Below, piece by piece: positions 16,040 to 24,507 of a DNA stretch of 64,000 nt. Made by a program: the position numbers and the translations under genes. The DNA comes from Nocardioides daejeonensis (lineage in GTDB: Bacteria; Actinomycetota; Actinomycetes; Propionibacteriales; Nocardioidaceae): assembly GCF_003194585.1 (NCBI RefSeq), contig NZ_QHKZ01000003.1, forward strand, positions 124,001-188,000, written 5' to 3'. The notes beneath the pieces were generated by a model. That model was not told the origin of the DNA. It saw nothing but the letters and a program-made list of their open reading frames with translations, and made no database searches. Numbering within the stretch: position 1 is the stretch's first letter; the number at the start of each line of letters is the position of its first letter.

Positions 16040-18898
16040 TCAGCTGCAACCGCTGGTGCTGCCGCAACCCTCACAGACGTGGCAGGAGCCGGCGGGGCGC
16101 ATCTTGGTTCCGCAGGTGAAGCAGAGCGGGCTGTCGACCGCCGTACCGGAGATCTTCTCCAGCAGCTCAGCGGTGGTCCGGGCCTGCTTGTCGTCCACGA
16201 CGGTCGCCTCGACGACGTCCTCGACCGGTGCCACCACAGGAGCGGCGTCGACCGGGTCGGACTTCAGCGACTCCAGCTCACTGGCCTCCACCAGCTCGTA
16301 GGAGCCGGTCTCGAGGTGACGCTGCCGCTCCTCGGCTGAATAGATGCCGAGCATCGAGCGGTCCTCGAAGGACAGGTAGTCCAGGGCCAGGCGGCGGAAG
16401 ATGTAGTCCATGATCGACTGCGCCATCCGCACGTCCGGGTCGTCGGTCATGCCGGCCGGCTCGAAGCGCAGGTTGGTGAACTTGGAGACGTAGGTCTCCA
16501 GCGGAACGCCGTACTGCAGGCCGATCGAGACAGCGATCGAGAAGGCGTCCATGACACCGGCGAGCGTGGAGCCCTGCTTGCCGAGCTTGAGGAACACCTC
16601 GCCGAGCTCGCCGTCCTCGTGCGCACCCGAGGTCATGTAGCCCTCGGCGCCGCCGACGGTGAAGGACGTCGTGCGGGAGACCCGGCTCTTCGGCAGCCGC
16701 TTGCGGGTCGGCCGGTAGACGATCTTCTCGACGACCTTCTCCGCCTCAGCGGCCGGGGCCGCCGCGACCGAGGCGTTGGCGTCGGTGCCCTTGTTGTCGC
16801 CCTTGCCCGACGAGAGCGGCTGACCGACCTTGCAGTTGTCGCGGTAGATCGCGGTGGCCTTGAGGCCCAGCTTCCACGACTGCAGGTAGATGTCCTCGAT
16901 CTCCTCGACCGTGGCCGACTCCGGCAGGTTGACGGTCTTGCTGATCGCCCCGGAGAGGAACGGCTGCGCGGCAGCCATCATCCGCACGTGGCCCATCGGC
17001 TTCAGGGCGCGCTCGCCCATCGCGGTGTCGAAGACCTCGTAGTGCTCGGCACGCAGGCCGGGCGCGTCGACGACGTGCCCGTGCTCGGCGATGTAGGCAA
17101 CGATCGCCTCGACCTGCTCCGGCTGGTAGCCGAGCTTCTTCAGCGCCCGCGGGATCGTCTGGTTGACGATCTGCATCGAGCCGCCACCGACCAGCTTCTT
17201 GAACTTGACCAGCGAGAAGTCCGGCTCGATGCCGGTCGTGTCGCAGTCCATCATGAAGCCGATGGTGCCGGTCGGGGCGAGCACGGACGCCTGGGCGTTG
17301 CGGAAGCCGTTGGTCGCCCCCAGCTCCTGCACGCGGGCCCACTCGACAGTGGCCAGCTTGTGCACCGCGAGGTCCTCGGTGTGCAGGGTGCGCACCGCGT
17401 CGTTGGCGGCCTGGTGCTTGCGCATCACCCGCTTGTGGGCCTCGGCATTGCGGGCGTAGCCGGCGTAGGCCCCGACCACCGCAGCGAGCTCGGCCGAGCG
17501 GCGGTAGGAGGTGCCGGTCATCAGGGAGGTGATCGCGGCAGCCATGGAGCGGCCACCGTCGGAGTCGTAGCCCAGGCCCATCGCCATGAGCAGCGCACCG
17601 AGGTTCGCGTAGCCGATACCGAGCTGGCGGTAGTCGACGGTGGTCTTGCCGATCGCCTCGGTCGGGAAGTCGGCGAAGCAGATCGAGATGTCCATCGCGG
17701 TGATGATCAGCTCGACGGCCTTGGCGAAGAGCGCCGCGTCGAAGGTGTCGTCGTCCCTGAGGAACTTCAGCAGGTTGAGCGAGGCGAGGTTGCACGAGGA
17801 GTTGTCGAGGGACATGTACTCCGAGCACGGGTTGGAGGCGGTGATCCGGCCGGTCTCGGGGTTGGTGTGCCAGTCGTTGATCGTGTCGTCGTACTGCAGA
17901 CCCGGGTCGGCGCACTCCCAGGCGGCCTGGGCGATCTTCTTGAAGAGCTCGCGGGCCTCGACGGTCTCGATGACCTCACCGGTGCCGCGGGAGCGCAGGC
18001 CGAACTCGGTGCCGTCCTCGACCGCACGCATGAACTCGTCGGTGACGCGCACCGAGTTGTTGGCGTTCTGGTACTGCACGGAGGTGATGTCGGCGCCACC
18101 GAGGTCCATGTCGAAGCCGGCGTCGCGCAGGGCGCGGATCTTGTCCTCCTCGCGCGCCTTGGTCGCCACGAACTCCTCGATGTCGGGGTGGTCGACGTCG
18201 AGGACGACCATCTTCGCGGCCCGGCGGGTCGCGCCACCGGACTTGATGGTGCCCGCCGAGGCGTCGGCGCCACGCATGAAGGAGACCGGGCCCGACGCCG
18301 TGCCGCCGCTGCTCAGCAGCTCCTTGGAGGAGCGGATCCGGGAGAGGTTCAGGCCGGCGCCGGAGCCGCCCTTGAAGATGAAGCCCTCTTCCTTGTACCA
18401 GTTGAGGATCGAGTCCATCGAGTCGTCGACCGAGAGGATGAAGCAGGCCGACACCTGCTGCGGGGACTGGGTGCCGACGTTGAACCAGACGGGGCTGTTG
18501 AACGAGAAGTACTGGTGCACCAGCAGCCAGGTGAGCTCGTGCTCGAAGACCTCGGCGTCGGCCTCGGTAGCGAAGTAGCCGTGCTCCTGGCCGGCGTCGG
18601 TGTAGGTCTTCACCACCCGGTCGATGAGCTGCTTGAGACTCCACTCGCGGACATCTGTGCCGACCGCACCACGGAAGTACTTGGTGGTGACGATCGTGGA
18701 GGCGTTGACCGACCAGAAGTCGGGGAACTCGACACCACGCTGCTCGAAGACCGACTCGCCGGTCTTCCAGTTCGTCTGGACGACATCACGGCGCTCCCAC
18801 GTGATCTCGTCGTAGGGGTGCACTCCCTCGGTGCTGAAGATCCGCTCGATCTTCAACCCGCCGGAGGTCTGCTGGCCGTTGTTCACGGTCTCCGTCAT
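16040..18898 (-). CDS. nrdJ: adenosylcobalamin-dependent ribonucleoside-diphosphate reductase (class II)
   Basis: The product reduces ribonucleotides to deoxyribonucleotides using adenosylcobalamin as radical source, so it needs no oxygen. It is 952 residues long, normal for actinobacterial NrdJ. The active-site segments NPCSEYMSLDNSSCNLASLN (near 350) and the PTGTIGFMMDCDTTGIEPDF segment near 560 are intact. The C-terminus ends in a zinc-ribbon-like C-x2-C...C-x2-C tail (CFTCGTKM, CHVCEGCGS) with a redox cysteine near the end. The ATG at 18898 is preferred because AGGGGA lies 9 bp upstream; a TTG three codons earlier would overlap that site. nrdR lies upstream on the same strand with a hairpin between. 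I saw no cobalamin riboswitch. Confidence 0.96.
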   Translation of the reverse strand: MTETVNNGQQTSGGLKIERIFSTEGVHPYDEITWERRDVVQTNWKTGESVFEQRGVEFPDFWSVNASTIVTTKYFRGAVGTDVREWSLKQLIDRVVKTYTDAGQEHGYFATEADAEVFEHELTWLLVHQYFSFNSPVWFNVGTQSPQQVSACFILSVDDSMDSILNWYKEEGFIFKGGSGAGLNLSRIRSSKELLSSGGTASGPVSFMRGADASAGTIKSGGATRRAAKMVVLDVDHPDIEEFVATKAREEDKIRALRDAGFDMDLGGADITSVQYQNANNSVRVTDEFMRAVEDGTEFGLRSRGTGEVIETVEARELFKKIAQAAWECADPGLQYDDTINDWHTNPETGRITASNPCSEYMSLDNSSCNLASLNLLKFLRDDDTFDAALFAKAVELIITAMDISICFADFPTEAIGKTTVDYRQLGIGYANLGALLMAMGLGYDSDGGRSMAAAITSLMTGTSYRRSAELAAVVGAYAGYARNAEAHKRVMRKHQAANDAVRTLHTEDLAVHKLATVEWARVQELGATNGFRNAQASVLAPTGTIGFMMDCDTTGIEPDFSLVKFKKLVGGGSMQIVNQTIPRALKKLGYQPEQVEAIVAYIAEHGHVVDAPGLRAEHYEVFDTAMGERALKPMGHVRMMAAAQPFLSGAISKTVNLPESATVEEIEDIYLQSWKLGLKATAIYRDNCKVGQPLSSGKGDNKGTDANASVAAAPAAEAEKVVEKIVYRPTRKRLPKSRVSRTTSFTVGGAEGYMTSGAHEDGELGEVFLKLGKQGSTLAGVMDAFSIAVSIGLQYGVPLETYVSKFTNLRFEPAGMTDDPDVRMAQSIMDYIFRRLALDYLSFEDRSMLGIYSAEERQRHLETGSYELVEASELESLKSDPVDAAPVVAPVEDVVEATVVDDKQARTTAELLEKISGTAVDSPLCFTCGTKMRPAGSCHVCEGCGSTSGCS

Positions 18899-19007
18899 CC
18901 TGCCCAATCCCCTTCTCTGGCCGTTACTTCATCTGCTGGTGTCGTGCTGCGTTGTCGTTGTTGCTGTGGTGCTGTGGTGACCTCGACCCCGGTCACCCGA
19001 CGATGTG

Positions 19008-19043
19008 CACCCGGCACGCAGCTTCCCCACTACGTGCCGGGTG
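19008..19043 (-). terminator. hairpin between nrdR and nrdJ (terminator or attenuator)
   Basis: An 11-bp perfect stem, CACCCGGCACG with CGTGCCGGGTG, has a 14-base loop and lies just after the nrdR stop, 110 bp before the nrdJ start. It may partly terminate the nrdR transcript or stabilise its 3' end. No U tract follows. Confidence 0.6.
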
Positions 19044-19049
19044 GTCTGG

Positions 19050-19520
19050 TCAGCCCGTCGGCGCGGGCTGGTTGGCGCGCTCCATCCGGAGCATCGCGAT
19101 CTCGGACTCGAAGTCCTCGGCCGACTCGAACGCGCGATAGACGGAGGCGAAGCGCAGGTAAGCGACCTCGTCCAGCGCACGCAGCGGTCCCAGGATGGCG
19201 AGTCCGATCTCGTGAGCGGGCACCTCGGCCCACCCCTCGGTGCGTAGCGCGTCCTCGACGGCCTGCCCCAGGCAGGCGAGCTGGTCTTCGGTGACGGGCC
19301 GGCCCTTGCATGCCTTGCGTACGCCGCGCACCGCCTTCTCGCGAGTGAAGGGCTCGGTCGCACCCGAGCGCTTCAACACGGTCAGCTGCATCTGCTCCAC
19401 CGTGGTGAAGCGCTTCTCGCAGGACGGGCAGCTGCGCCGCCGCCGGATCGCGCTGCCGTCGTCCGCGACGCGCGAGTCGAGGACCCGGGTGTCGGTGCTG
19501 CGGCAGTAGGGGCAGTGCAT
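19050..19520 (-). CDS. nrdR: transcriptional repressor NrdR
   Basis: The product is the ATP/dATP-sensing repressor of ribonucleotide reductase genes. It is 156 residues, normal length. The zinc ribbon is formed by C3/C6 and C31/C34 (MHCPYC and SCPSCEKRF), with the conserved basic run RRRR between. The ATP-cone domain follows ([20 protein letters not shown]). The start at 19520 is fixed by the universal MHCPYC beginning. Two NrdR boxes about 180-230 bp upstream indicate autoregulation, and read-through from this promoter would also control nrdJ. Confidence 0.97.
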   Translation of the reverse strand: MHCPYCRSTDTRVLDSRVADDGSAIRRRRSCPSCEKRFTTVEQMQLTVLKRSGATEPFTREKAVRGVRKACKGRPVTEDQLACLGQAVEDALRTEGWAEVPAHEIGLAILGPLRALDEVAYLRFASVYRAFESAEDFESEIAMLRMERANQPAPTG

Positions 19521-19580
19521 TCCGGATCCTTCCTGGCCCTGGTGATCGCGTAAAGGCATGCCGAAGCGCGCCCCGAGAGA

Positions 19581-19599
19581 GGCTCCTCGCCGAGGAGCC
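19581..19599 (-). promoter_or_regulatory. perfect hairpin in the nrdR leader
   Basis: GGCTCCTCG-C-CGAGGAGCC is a perfect 9-bp palindromic stem around a single base, about 60-80 bases upstream of the nrdR start within its presumed 5' UTR. It could be an mRNA hairpin or a protein site. Its role is unknown. Confidence 0.5.
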
Positions 19600-19701
19600 C
19601 AACGTGGTGATCTGTGAAGGAGACCGGCCAGCCTGTGGAGAACCCGTCGATCCCTGTGTATCCGCCACCCTCCTCCTGTGGAGGAAAGGGTGGCGATCTG
19701 T

Positions 19702-19748
19702 GAACTATATGTGGAGAACCACAACGGTGTAACTACTAGATGTAGTGG
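19702..19748 (-). promoter_or_regulatory. tandem NrdR boxes
   Basis: Two 16-bp sites fit the NrdR consensus acaCwAkATaTwGtgt: the one at 19733-19748 has core CTAGATGTAG, and the one at 19702-19717 has core CTATATGTGG. They start exactly 31 bp apart, about three helical turns, which is the spacing typical of paired NrdR boxes. They sit upstream of nrdR. Confidence 0.8.
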
Positions 19749-19932
19749 TAACCGTACGTCGCGAGCGGAGCGGGTGCAAGTCCCTCGGCGTGGCGTTTCC
19801 GATCTTGCCCGAGAGACCCGACAGAACACGCGCGGCGGCGCCGCGGCCGGGCCCGTCGACACCCCGGCCCACGACCGGCCGGGCCTCGAATCGACCCCGC
19901 GATCTGGATCCGGATGACACAATGTCGAAGCA

Positions 19933-20340
19933 ATGGCCAAGGGGAAGCGGATCGGGACGCGGCGGGCTGCGCGCAAGCGCACCCTGCCCAGTCGTTCGAG
20001 CCTTCTGCACAGTCTGGGCATCACGCTCTGCGTGGTCGCCTGGGGCTTCCTGGTCAAGGCCGCCATCGACTTCGGCACCGCTGCTCGCGACGGCGAGCAT
20101 GCCGCCTGGGCGTTCCTCGGACTCGCCTGCGTGGGCGCGGCGGCCTGCCTGTTCACCGGCCTGATCATCGGCGTCCGCCTGCTGCGCAGTCTCGGCATCC
20201 TTACCGAGAGCGCAGCCGTCGGGGCGCCTGAGGTCGACCCCGCGGTCGCCGAGCAGACCCGACCGTCCCCCACCGGGGAGGACTCCCCGACCTACGCTCC
20301 GCCCCCGGCTCCCTACCGGGGCAAGCGGATGGCCCGCTGA
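19933..20340 (+). CDS. small two-helix membrane protein of unknown function
   Basis: This is a 135-residue protein with a strongly basic N-terminus ([17 protein letters not shown]), two transmembrane helices (about 28-46 and 57-80), and a Pro-rich cytoplasmic tail ending YRGKRMAR. Small proteins of this kind occur near nrdR/lexA in actinobacteria, but I know no function. Divergent from nrdR across the 412-bp region. A hairpin follows the stop. Confidence 0.7.
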   Translation: MAKGKRIGTRRAARKRTLPSRSSLLHSLGITLCVVAWGFLVKAAIDFGTAARDGEHAAWAFLGLACVGAAACLFTGLIIGVRLLRSLGILTESAAVGAPEVDPAVAEQTRPSPTGEDSPTYAPPPAPYRGKRMAR

Positions 20341-20345
20341 GGACC

Positions 20346-20379
20346 GGCGTCCGCTCGCGCCGTGCCGCGGACGGACGCC
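20346..20379. terminator. hairpin after the small membrane protein gene
   Basis: GGCGTCCG at 20346-20353 pairs perfectly with CGGACGCC at 20372-20379. It lies 6 bp after the plus-strand stop and 80 bp beyond the convergent SIP gene stop. Confidence 0.55.
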
Positions 20380-20458
20380 GTACGGCGCCGCGAGCCAGGG
20401 AAGTGCTGATCGATATCGCCGTCGCGAGCGTCGCGAGGCGAGACAGATCAGCGGTTCT

Positions 20459-21325
20459 CTAGTGCTCGCGGCGCAGCAGGTGGTCGATCGCGTGCCGGGC
20501 GTGATCGAGCAGCGAGGGTCGCTCCAGGTCGTCGTGGGAGAGACCGCGGCGCCAGTAGCCGGAGATGTCGGACTGGTACTTCGTGTGCCCGCGCCCGCGA
20601 GCCCACCTGCGCACCGGCTTGAGGCTGATCGCCTCCGCACCGGCCCACACATAGGTGTGCACATCGGAGGGTAGCTCGATCGCCTCCGCGAAGCGAGCCA
20701 GGAGCTCGGTGTCACCCGGCGCGGCACTGCGGTGCAGCCACGTCAGCGTGACCCCGTCCGGCACCGGGAGGTCCTGCTCGTCGTCGGCGTCCTCGATCTC
20801 GACCGCAACGACCCCGCGGGTGCCCGCCGGCCACTCCTCCAGCCAGCGACCGACCGCCGGCAGCCCCGTCTCGTCGGCCAGCAGCACCAGGAAGCCGAAC
20901 GCGCGGGGCACCTCGATCGAGGGACGCGGGCCGGCTACCCAGATGGTGCTGCCGATCGCACACTCCTGAGCCCAGGTCGAGGCGAGTCCACCGCTATGGA
21001 CGACGAAGTCCAGCTCCACCGTCCCGGCGCGGCGGTCGTAGCGCCGGATCGTGTACTCACGCGCCGGCGGGAAGGGCCTGGGCCAGTCGAGGTGGTCGCC
21101 GTCGGGCACCGGAGCACGGGTGACGCCGGTCTCCGGATCCGGAAAGACCAGCTTCACGTGCTCGTCGGGGAGGTGGGACTCGAAGCCCTCCATCTGGGCT
21201 CCGCCCAAGGTCAGCCGGAGCATCCGCGGCGTCACCATGGCGCGTGCCAGGACGGTGAGCTCGCGGATCTTGATCGGCCACTCGGCGTACTCCGCCTTCG
21301 GTCGCGGGCTCGACAGCTCGACCAT
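20459..21325 (-). CDS. siderophore-interacting protein (ferric-siderophore reductase, SIP family)
   Basis: This is a 288-residue cytoplasmic flavoprotein that reduces ferric siderophores with NAD(P)H so that iron is released after import. The FAD-binding motif REYTIRRYD (R-x-Y-T) is near residue 90. The C-terminal NAD-binding half ends with the SIP hallmark SDISGYWRRG followed by an Asp/His-rich helix. The length matches the family (about 270-290). The start codon overlaps the stop of the upstream lipoprotein gene by one base (TGATG), so the two are translationally coupled. Both are under the iron box at 22392. Together with the divergent permease operon it forms a complete ferric-siderophore uptake route. 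Confidence 0.93.
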   Translation of the reverse strand: MVELSSPRPKAEYAEWPIKIRELTVLARAMVTPRMLRLTLGGAQMEGFESHLPDEHVKLVFPDPETGVTRAPVPDGDHLDWPRPFPPAREYTIRRYDRRAGTVELDFVVHSGGLASTWAQECAIGSTIWVAGPRPSIEVPRAFGFLVLLADETGLPAVGRWLEEWPAGTRGVVAVEIEDADDEQDLPVPDGVTLTWLHRSAAPGDTELLARFAEAIELPSDVHTYVWAGAEAISLKPVRRWARGRGHTKYQSDISGYWRRGLSHDDLERPSLLDHARHAIDHLLRREH

Positions 21326-22344
21326 CAGGGCGCCCGGTATCCCTCGGCTGCGGCGCGCAGGTCGTCGACCTGCGCCTGCGCTGCCGCGAACGTGTAGACC
21401 GTCCCCGAGGCCAGCGGGAAGACGTTGCCCGCCTTCACCGCGGGCAGCCGCTTGAACGACGCCGAGTCGAGGATGTCCCGGATCTCCGGCATCGGCTCAC
21501 CCTCGGCGTCGGCCTCGAAGAAGATCACATCCTGGTCGGAGAGGTCGGCCAGGTTCTCGGTCGCCAGCGGCTCCACGTAGCGCTCCGGGTCATCGGTGTA
21601 GGTCTCGTTGTAGCCGAAGCCTGCCGCGACGAGCCGCCGGTAGGTCAGCGCCTTGGAGGTGTCCGCGTAGAGCTGGTCGGCGACGTTGAGCGAGGTGACC
21701 TCCAGGTCGCCGATCACCTCGCCGTGCTCCTCCGCGATCTCGGCCAGCTGCGCGTCGACGGCCGCCGTCTTGGTGGCGTAGTCCGTGCTGCGCCCCACCA
21801 GCTCCGCGATCTTCGGGTAGTTGTCCCAGACGTCCGTGGGCTCTTCGATAGGAAGGATCACGGTCGGGAAGAGCTCGGCGATCTCGTCGTACTTGAGCCC
21901 GAGCCCGCCGTGGTCCATGCCGATCACCAGATCGGGGTCGAGCTCGATCAGCTTCTCCACATCGAGCCCGTCGTAGTTGCCGACGGTCGGGACGTCCGCA
22001 TAGCTCGGCCAGATCGCGGGATCGATCTCCTCCTCCACCAGCTCCGCGTCGAGCTGGCCGACCGGCACCACGCACAGATCCGCCAGCTCCGATCCGACCC
22101 GCCACAGCGCGACGATGCGCTTCGGGTTCGTGGGCACACCTTCGACGTCGCCGAGGAAGGTGTCGGCGACGGTGCGCGTGCCGTCCTCGGCGACGTCCTC
22201 AGGCGCATCCGCGCACCCCTCGGCCACCCGCGGCGCGGACTCCTTGGCAGTCTCGCCGTCGTCGCCTCCGCAGGCGGCGAGGGGGAACAGGGCGAAGGCG
22301 GCGAGGGCGACCCCGAGCAGACGGGGACGGCGAACGACATGCAT
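21325..22344 (-). CDS. ferric-siderophore-binding lipoprotein of an ABC importer
   Basis: This is the substrate-binding protein of an iron(III)-siderophore ABC importer, 339 residues. The signal peptide ends in the lipobox FPLAAC with C25 as the lipidated residue, so it is tethered outside the membrane. The mature protein shows the class III fold signatures PKRIVALW, VPTVGNYDGLDVEKLIELDP and DLVIGMDHGG. The start at 22344 has GAGGAG upstream. It is divergent from the first permease gene, with the iron box between them. The ligand class (hydroxamate, catecholate or mixed) cannot be told, and no siderophore synthesis gene is in the window. Confidence 0.93.
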   Translation of the reverse strand: MHVVRRPRLLGVALAAFALFPLAACGGDDGETAKESAPRVAEGCADAPEDVAEDGTRTVADTFLGDVEGVPTNPKRIVALWRVGSELADLCVVPVGQLDAELVEEEIDPAIWPSYADVPTVGNYDGLDVEKLIELDPDLVIGMDHGGLGLKYDEIAELFPTVILPIEEPTDVWDNYPKIAELVGRSTDYATKTAAVDAQLAEIAEEHGEVIGDLEVTSLNVADQLYADTSKALTYRRLVAAGFGYNETYTDDPERYVEPLATENLADLSDQDVIFFEADAEGEPMPEIRDILDSASFKRLPAVKAGNVFPLASGTVYTFAAAQAQVDDLRAAAEGYRAP

Positions 22345-22391
22345 GAGGAACTCCTCGAGGACGATGACGGGCCCTGTGATCAGGGAAAGGC

Positions 22392-22410
22392 AGAGGTGAG
22401 GCTAACCTAA
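22392..22410. promoter_or_regulatory. DtxR/IdeR iron box shared by divergent siderophore operons
   Basis: AGAGGTGAGGCTAACCTAA matches TWAGGTWAGSCTWACCTWA at 16 of 19 positions, with a perfect right half. It ends 4 bp before the plus-strand permease ATG and 47 bp before the lipoprotein start. A -10-like TAACCT lies inside it at 22403-22408, which would make the plus-strand mRNA leaderless. Confidence 0.8.
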
Positions 22411-22414
22411 CTAC

Positions 22415-23431
22415 ATGCTTACCGGTCACCCGAGGTCGGCCCGCATCTCGGGTGCCTTCCTCCTCGCCCTGCTCGCCGCCCTGGCGTTCTCGGTGCTGAT
22501 CAGCCTGGCCTTCGGCAGCCGATCCATCCCGTTCGCCGAGGTGGTCGCCGCCCTCTTCCGCGACGTCGACTCCGACAACGCCACCGTGATCACCAGCCAA
22601 CGGCTCCCCCGCACGCTGCTCGGCCTCGGCGCAGGCCTGGCGCTGGGCATGGCCGGCGCGTTGATGCAGGGGCATACTCGGAACCCGCTCGCCGACCCCG
22701 GGCTCTTCGGAGTCAACGCCGGCGCCACCTTCGCGGTCGCGGCGCTCTCCTTCGGCCTCTCGGTGACCGGCAGCGCGGCCAACGTCGTCGCGGCACTGCT
22801 CGGCGCCGCCGTCGTGACCACCCTGGTCTTCGTCCTCGGACTGCGCGGCCAGCACACCAACGGCTTGGCGATGCTGGCGATCATCGGCACGACGGTCGCC
22901 GTGCTCCTGACCTCCCTGACCTCGGCCCTCATCCTGCTCGACCGGCAGACCCTCGAGGTGATGCGCTTCTGGGAGGTCGGATCGATCGCCAATCGCAACC
23001 AGGACCTGGCCCTCTGGCTGACGCCGCTCCTGGTGCTCGGCGTCGCACTGGCCATGGCAAACGCCTTCTCGCTCAACACCCTCGGACTGGGGGACGAGGT
23101 CGCGCAGTCGCTCGGCACCCGGGTCCGCACCACTCGCGTGGTCGGCATCCTGGCGATCACGCTCCTGGTCGGCCCCGTCACGGCCCTGTGCGGGCCGATC
23201 GCCTTCCTCGGCCTGGTCGCGCCCCATGCGGCCCGCGTCGTCACCGGCCATGACCAGCGCTGGCTGGTCCCGTGTGCGGGCCTCGTCGGCGCGGCACTCG
23301 TGCTGTTGGCCGACACGCTCGGCCGCGTCCTGCCCGAGACCGGCGAGCTCCAGGTCGGCATCGTCTTGGCCCTCGTCGGCGCTCCCGTGCTGCTCGCGAT
23401 CACCCGCCACCGCAGGCTGGTGAGCCTGTGA
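22415..23431 (+). CDS. FecCD-family iron-siderophore ABC permease (first)
   Basis: This is a 338-residue integral membrane permease of the BtuC/FecCD family with about nine or ten hydrophobic helices. The family signature LPRTLLGLGAGLALGMAGALMQ is split here as RLPRTLLGLGAG and ALGMAGALMQGHTRNPLADP, and the ATPase-contact region GPIAFLGLVAPHAAR is near 262. The ATG at 22415 has no upstream Shine-Dalgarno and only 4 bp to the iron box, which suggests leaderless translation; the next in-frame start would remove the first helix boundary. The stop overlaps the next permease by 4 bp. Confidence 0.92.
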   Translation: MLTGHPRSARISGAFLLALLAALAFSVLISLAFGSRSIPFAEVVAALFRDVDSDNATVITSQRLPRTLLGLGAGLALGMAGALMQGHTRNPLADPGLFGVNAGATFAVAALSFGLSVTGSAANVVAALLGAAVVTTLVFVLGLRGQHTNGLAMLAIIGTTVAVLLTSLTSALILLDRQTLEVMRFWEVGSIANRNQDLALWLTPLLVLGVALAMANAFSLNTLGLGDEVAQSLGTRVRTTRVVGILAITLLVGPVTALCGPIAFLGLVAPHAARVVTGHDQRWLVPCAGLVGAALVLLADTLGRVLPETGELQVGIVLALVGAPVLLAITRHRRLVSL

Positions 23432-24507
23432 GCGCCGCCCTCGCCCAGGCCGAGCGGCCGCGGCGCCGCGGCATCGCGATCGGGCCGGTCGCCCTACGGG
23501 TGCGTAGGCGGGCGCTGCTGGTCGGAGCCGGTACGTCGCTGCTGCTGGTCGCCCTCCTCGCCGCGTCGGTCTTCACCGGCACCCTCCACTTCACCCCGGA
23601 ACGTGTGCTCGCCACGCTCGTCGGCGACGGCACCAAGGTCGAGGAGCTGGTGCTCATCGACCATCGCCTCTCCCGGGCCCTGGCCGGGATCCTCGTCGGC
23701 TTCGCCCTCGGCTGCGCCGGCGCCCTGACCCAGTCCATCACCCGCAACCCGATCGCAAGCCCCGACATCCTGGGCGTGATCTCGGGCGCCAGCCTGTGCG
23801 CGGTCCTGGTTGCCACCCAGCCCAGCATCCGCCGGCTCTTCGGTGGCCTTCCGGCAGGTCAGGCGGTGTCGCTGGCTGCCTTCATCGGCGGTCTGCTCAC
23901 CACCGCGCTGATCCTGGCGCTCTCCTGGCGCGCCGGCTTCGACGGGCTGCGCCTCATCCTGGTCGGGCTCAGCATCAACGCGATCGCCATGGCCGGCGTC
24001 AGCTTCGCCCTGACCCGCACCGAGGACTACAACGCAGCCTTGGCAATGCGCTGGCTGACCGGCTCCCTGGCGCCCGCCCGGATGCCCGACGTACAGCGCC
24101 TGCTGCCCGTCGTGGTCGTCGGCGCCGTTGTGTGCCTCGCACTGCATCAGGCCCTGGCCCGGCTCCGGATGGGCCGTGATCTGAGCCTGCTGCTCGGTGG
24201 CCGCCCCGCCGCAGCCGAGGGCATCTCCCTGGTGGTAGCCGTGGCACTGGTTGCCGCTGCCTGCGCGGTGGCCGGACCGGTCGCCTTCGTGGCCTTCGTC
24301 GCCGCACAGGGTGCGATGCGGCTCTTCGGCACCGCCGGGCCGCCACCGCTCGCGGCCGGTCTTGTCGGCGCGACCCTGGTGCTCGGCGCCGACCTCGCCG
24401 TCCAACGCCTCCCCGGCGACCTGCCGGTCGGCGTACCGACCGGCATCATCGGCGCGATCTTCCTGCTCAACCTGCTCCTGCGAACCACACGGAGGACCCG
24501 TGTCTGA
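23428..24507 (+). CDS. FecCD-family iron-siderophore ABC permease (second)
   Basis: This is a 359-residue permease, the heterodimer partner of the preceding one. It has a 30-residue basic cytoplasmic N-terminus, then the signature RLSRALAGILVGFALGCAGA and ALTQSITRNPIASPDILG, and the ATPase-contact segment GPVAFVAFVAAQGAMRL. The GTG at 23428 overlaps the previous stop (GTGA), indicating coupling. A longer open frame upstream has no suitable start and would overlap the first permease. Its 3' end overlaps the ATPase start by 8 bp. Confidence 0.92.
   Translation: MSAALAQAERPRRRGIAIGPVALRVRRRALLVGAGTSLLLVALLAASVFTGTLHFTPERVLATLVGDGTKVEELVLIDHRLSRALAGILVGFALGCAGALTQSITRNPIASPDILGVISGASLCAVLVATQPSIRRLFGGLPAGQAVSLAAFIGGLLTTALILALSWRAGFDGLRLILVGLSINAIAMAGVSFALTRTEDYNAALAMRWLTGSLAPARMPDVQRLLPVVVVGAVVCLALHQALARLRMGRDLSLLLGGRPAAAEGISLVVAVALVAAACAVAGPVAFVAFVAAQGAMRLFGTAGPPPLAAGLVGATLVLGADLAVQRLPGDLPVGVPTGIIGAIFLLNLLLRTTRRTRV

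Larger units (their letters stand above)
19521..19932. other. long leader and promoter region between nrdR and a divergent membrane protein gene
   Basis: This 412-bp stretch has no credible gene. On the minus strand it contains the nrdR promoter with two NrdR boxes (19702-19748), a leader of about 180 bases, a perfect hairpin (19581-19599), and four DnaA-box-like words (TGTGGAGAA at 19634 and 19709, TGTGTATCC at 19655, TGTGGAGGA at 19677). The right part, 19750-19930, is GC-rich and holds only the promoter of the small membrane protein. Confidence 0.7.

Noticed and set aside
18899..19049. Cobalamin riboswitch before nrdJ
   Set aside because: I found no B12-box-like motif or the long conserved fold in the 150-bp nrdR-nrdJ gap; only a simple hairpin is present.
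16619..19294. 891-codon open frame antisense to nrdJ
   Set aside because: It mirrors nrdJ with no recognisable domain, and the NrdJ motifs on the minus strand are decisive.
19750..19800. Possible tRNA T-arm or riboswitch fragment (GGGTGCAAGTCCC)
   Set aside because: No cloverleaf can be drawn around it, and no acceptor stem or anticodon arm is seen.
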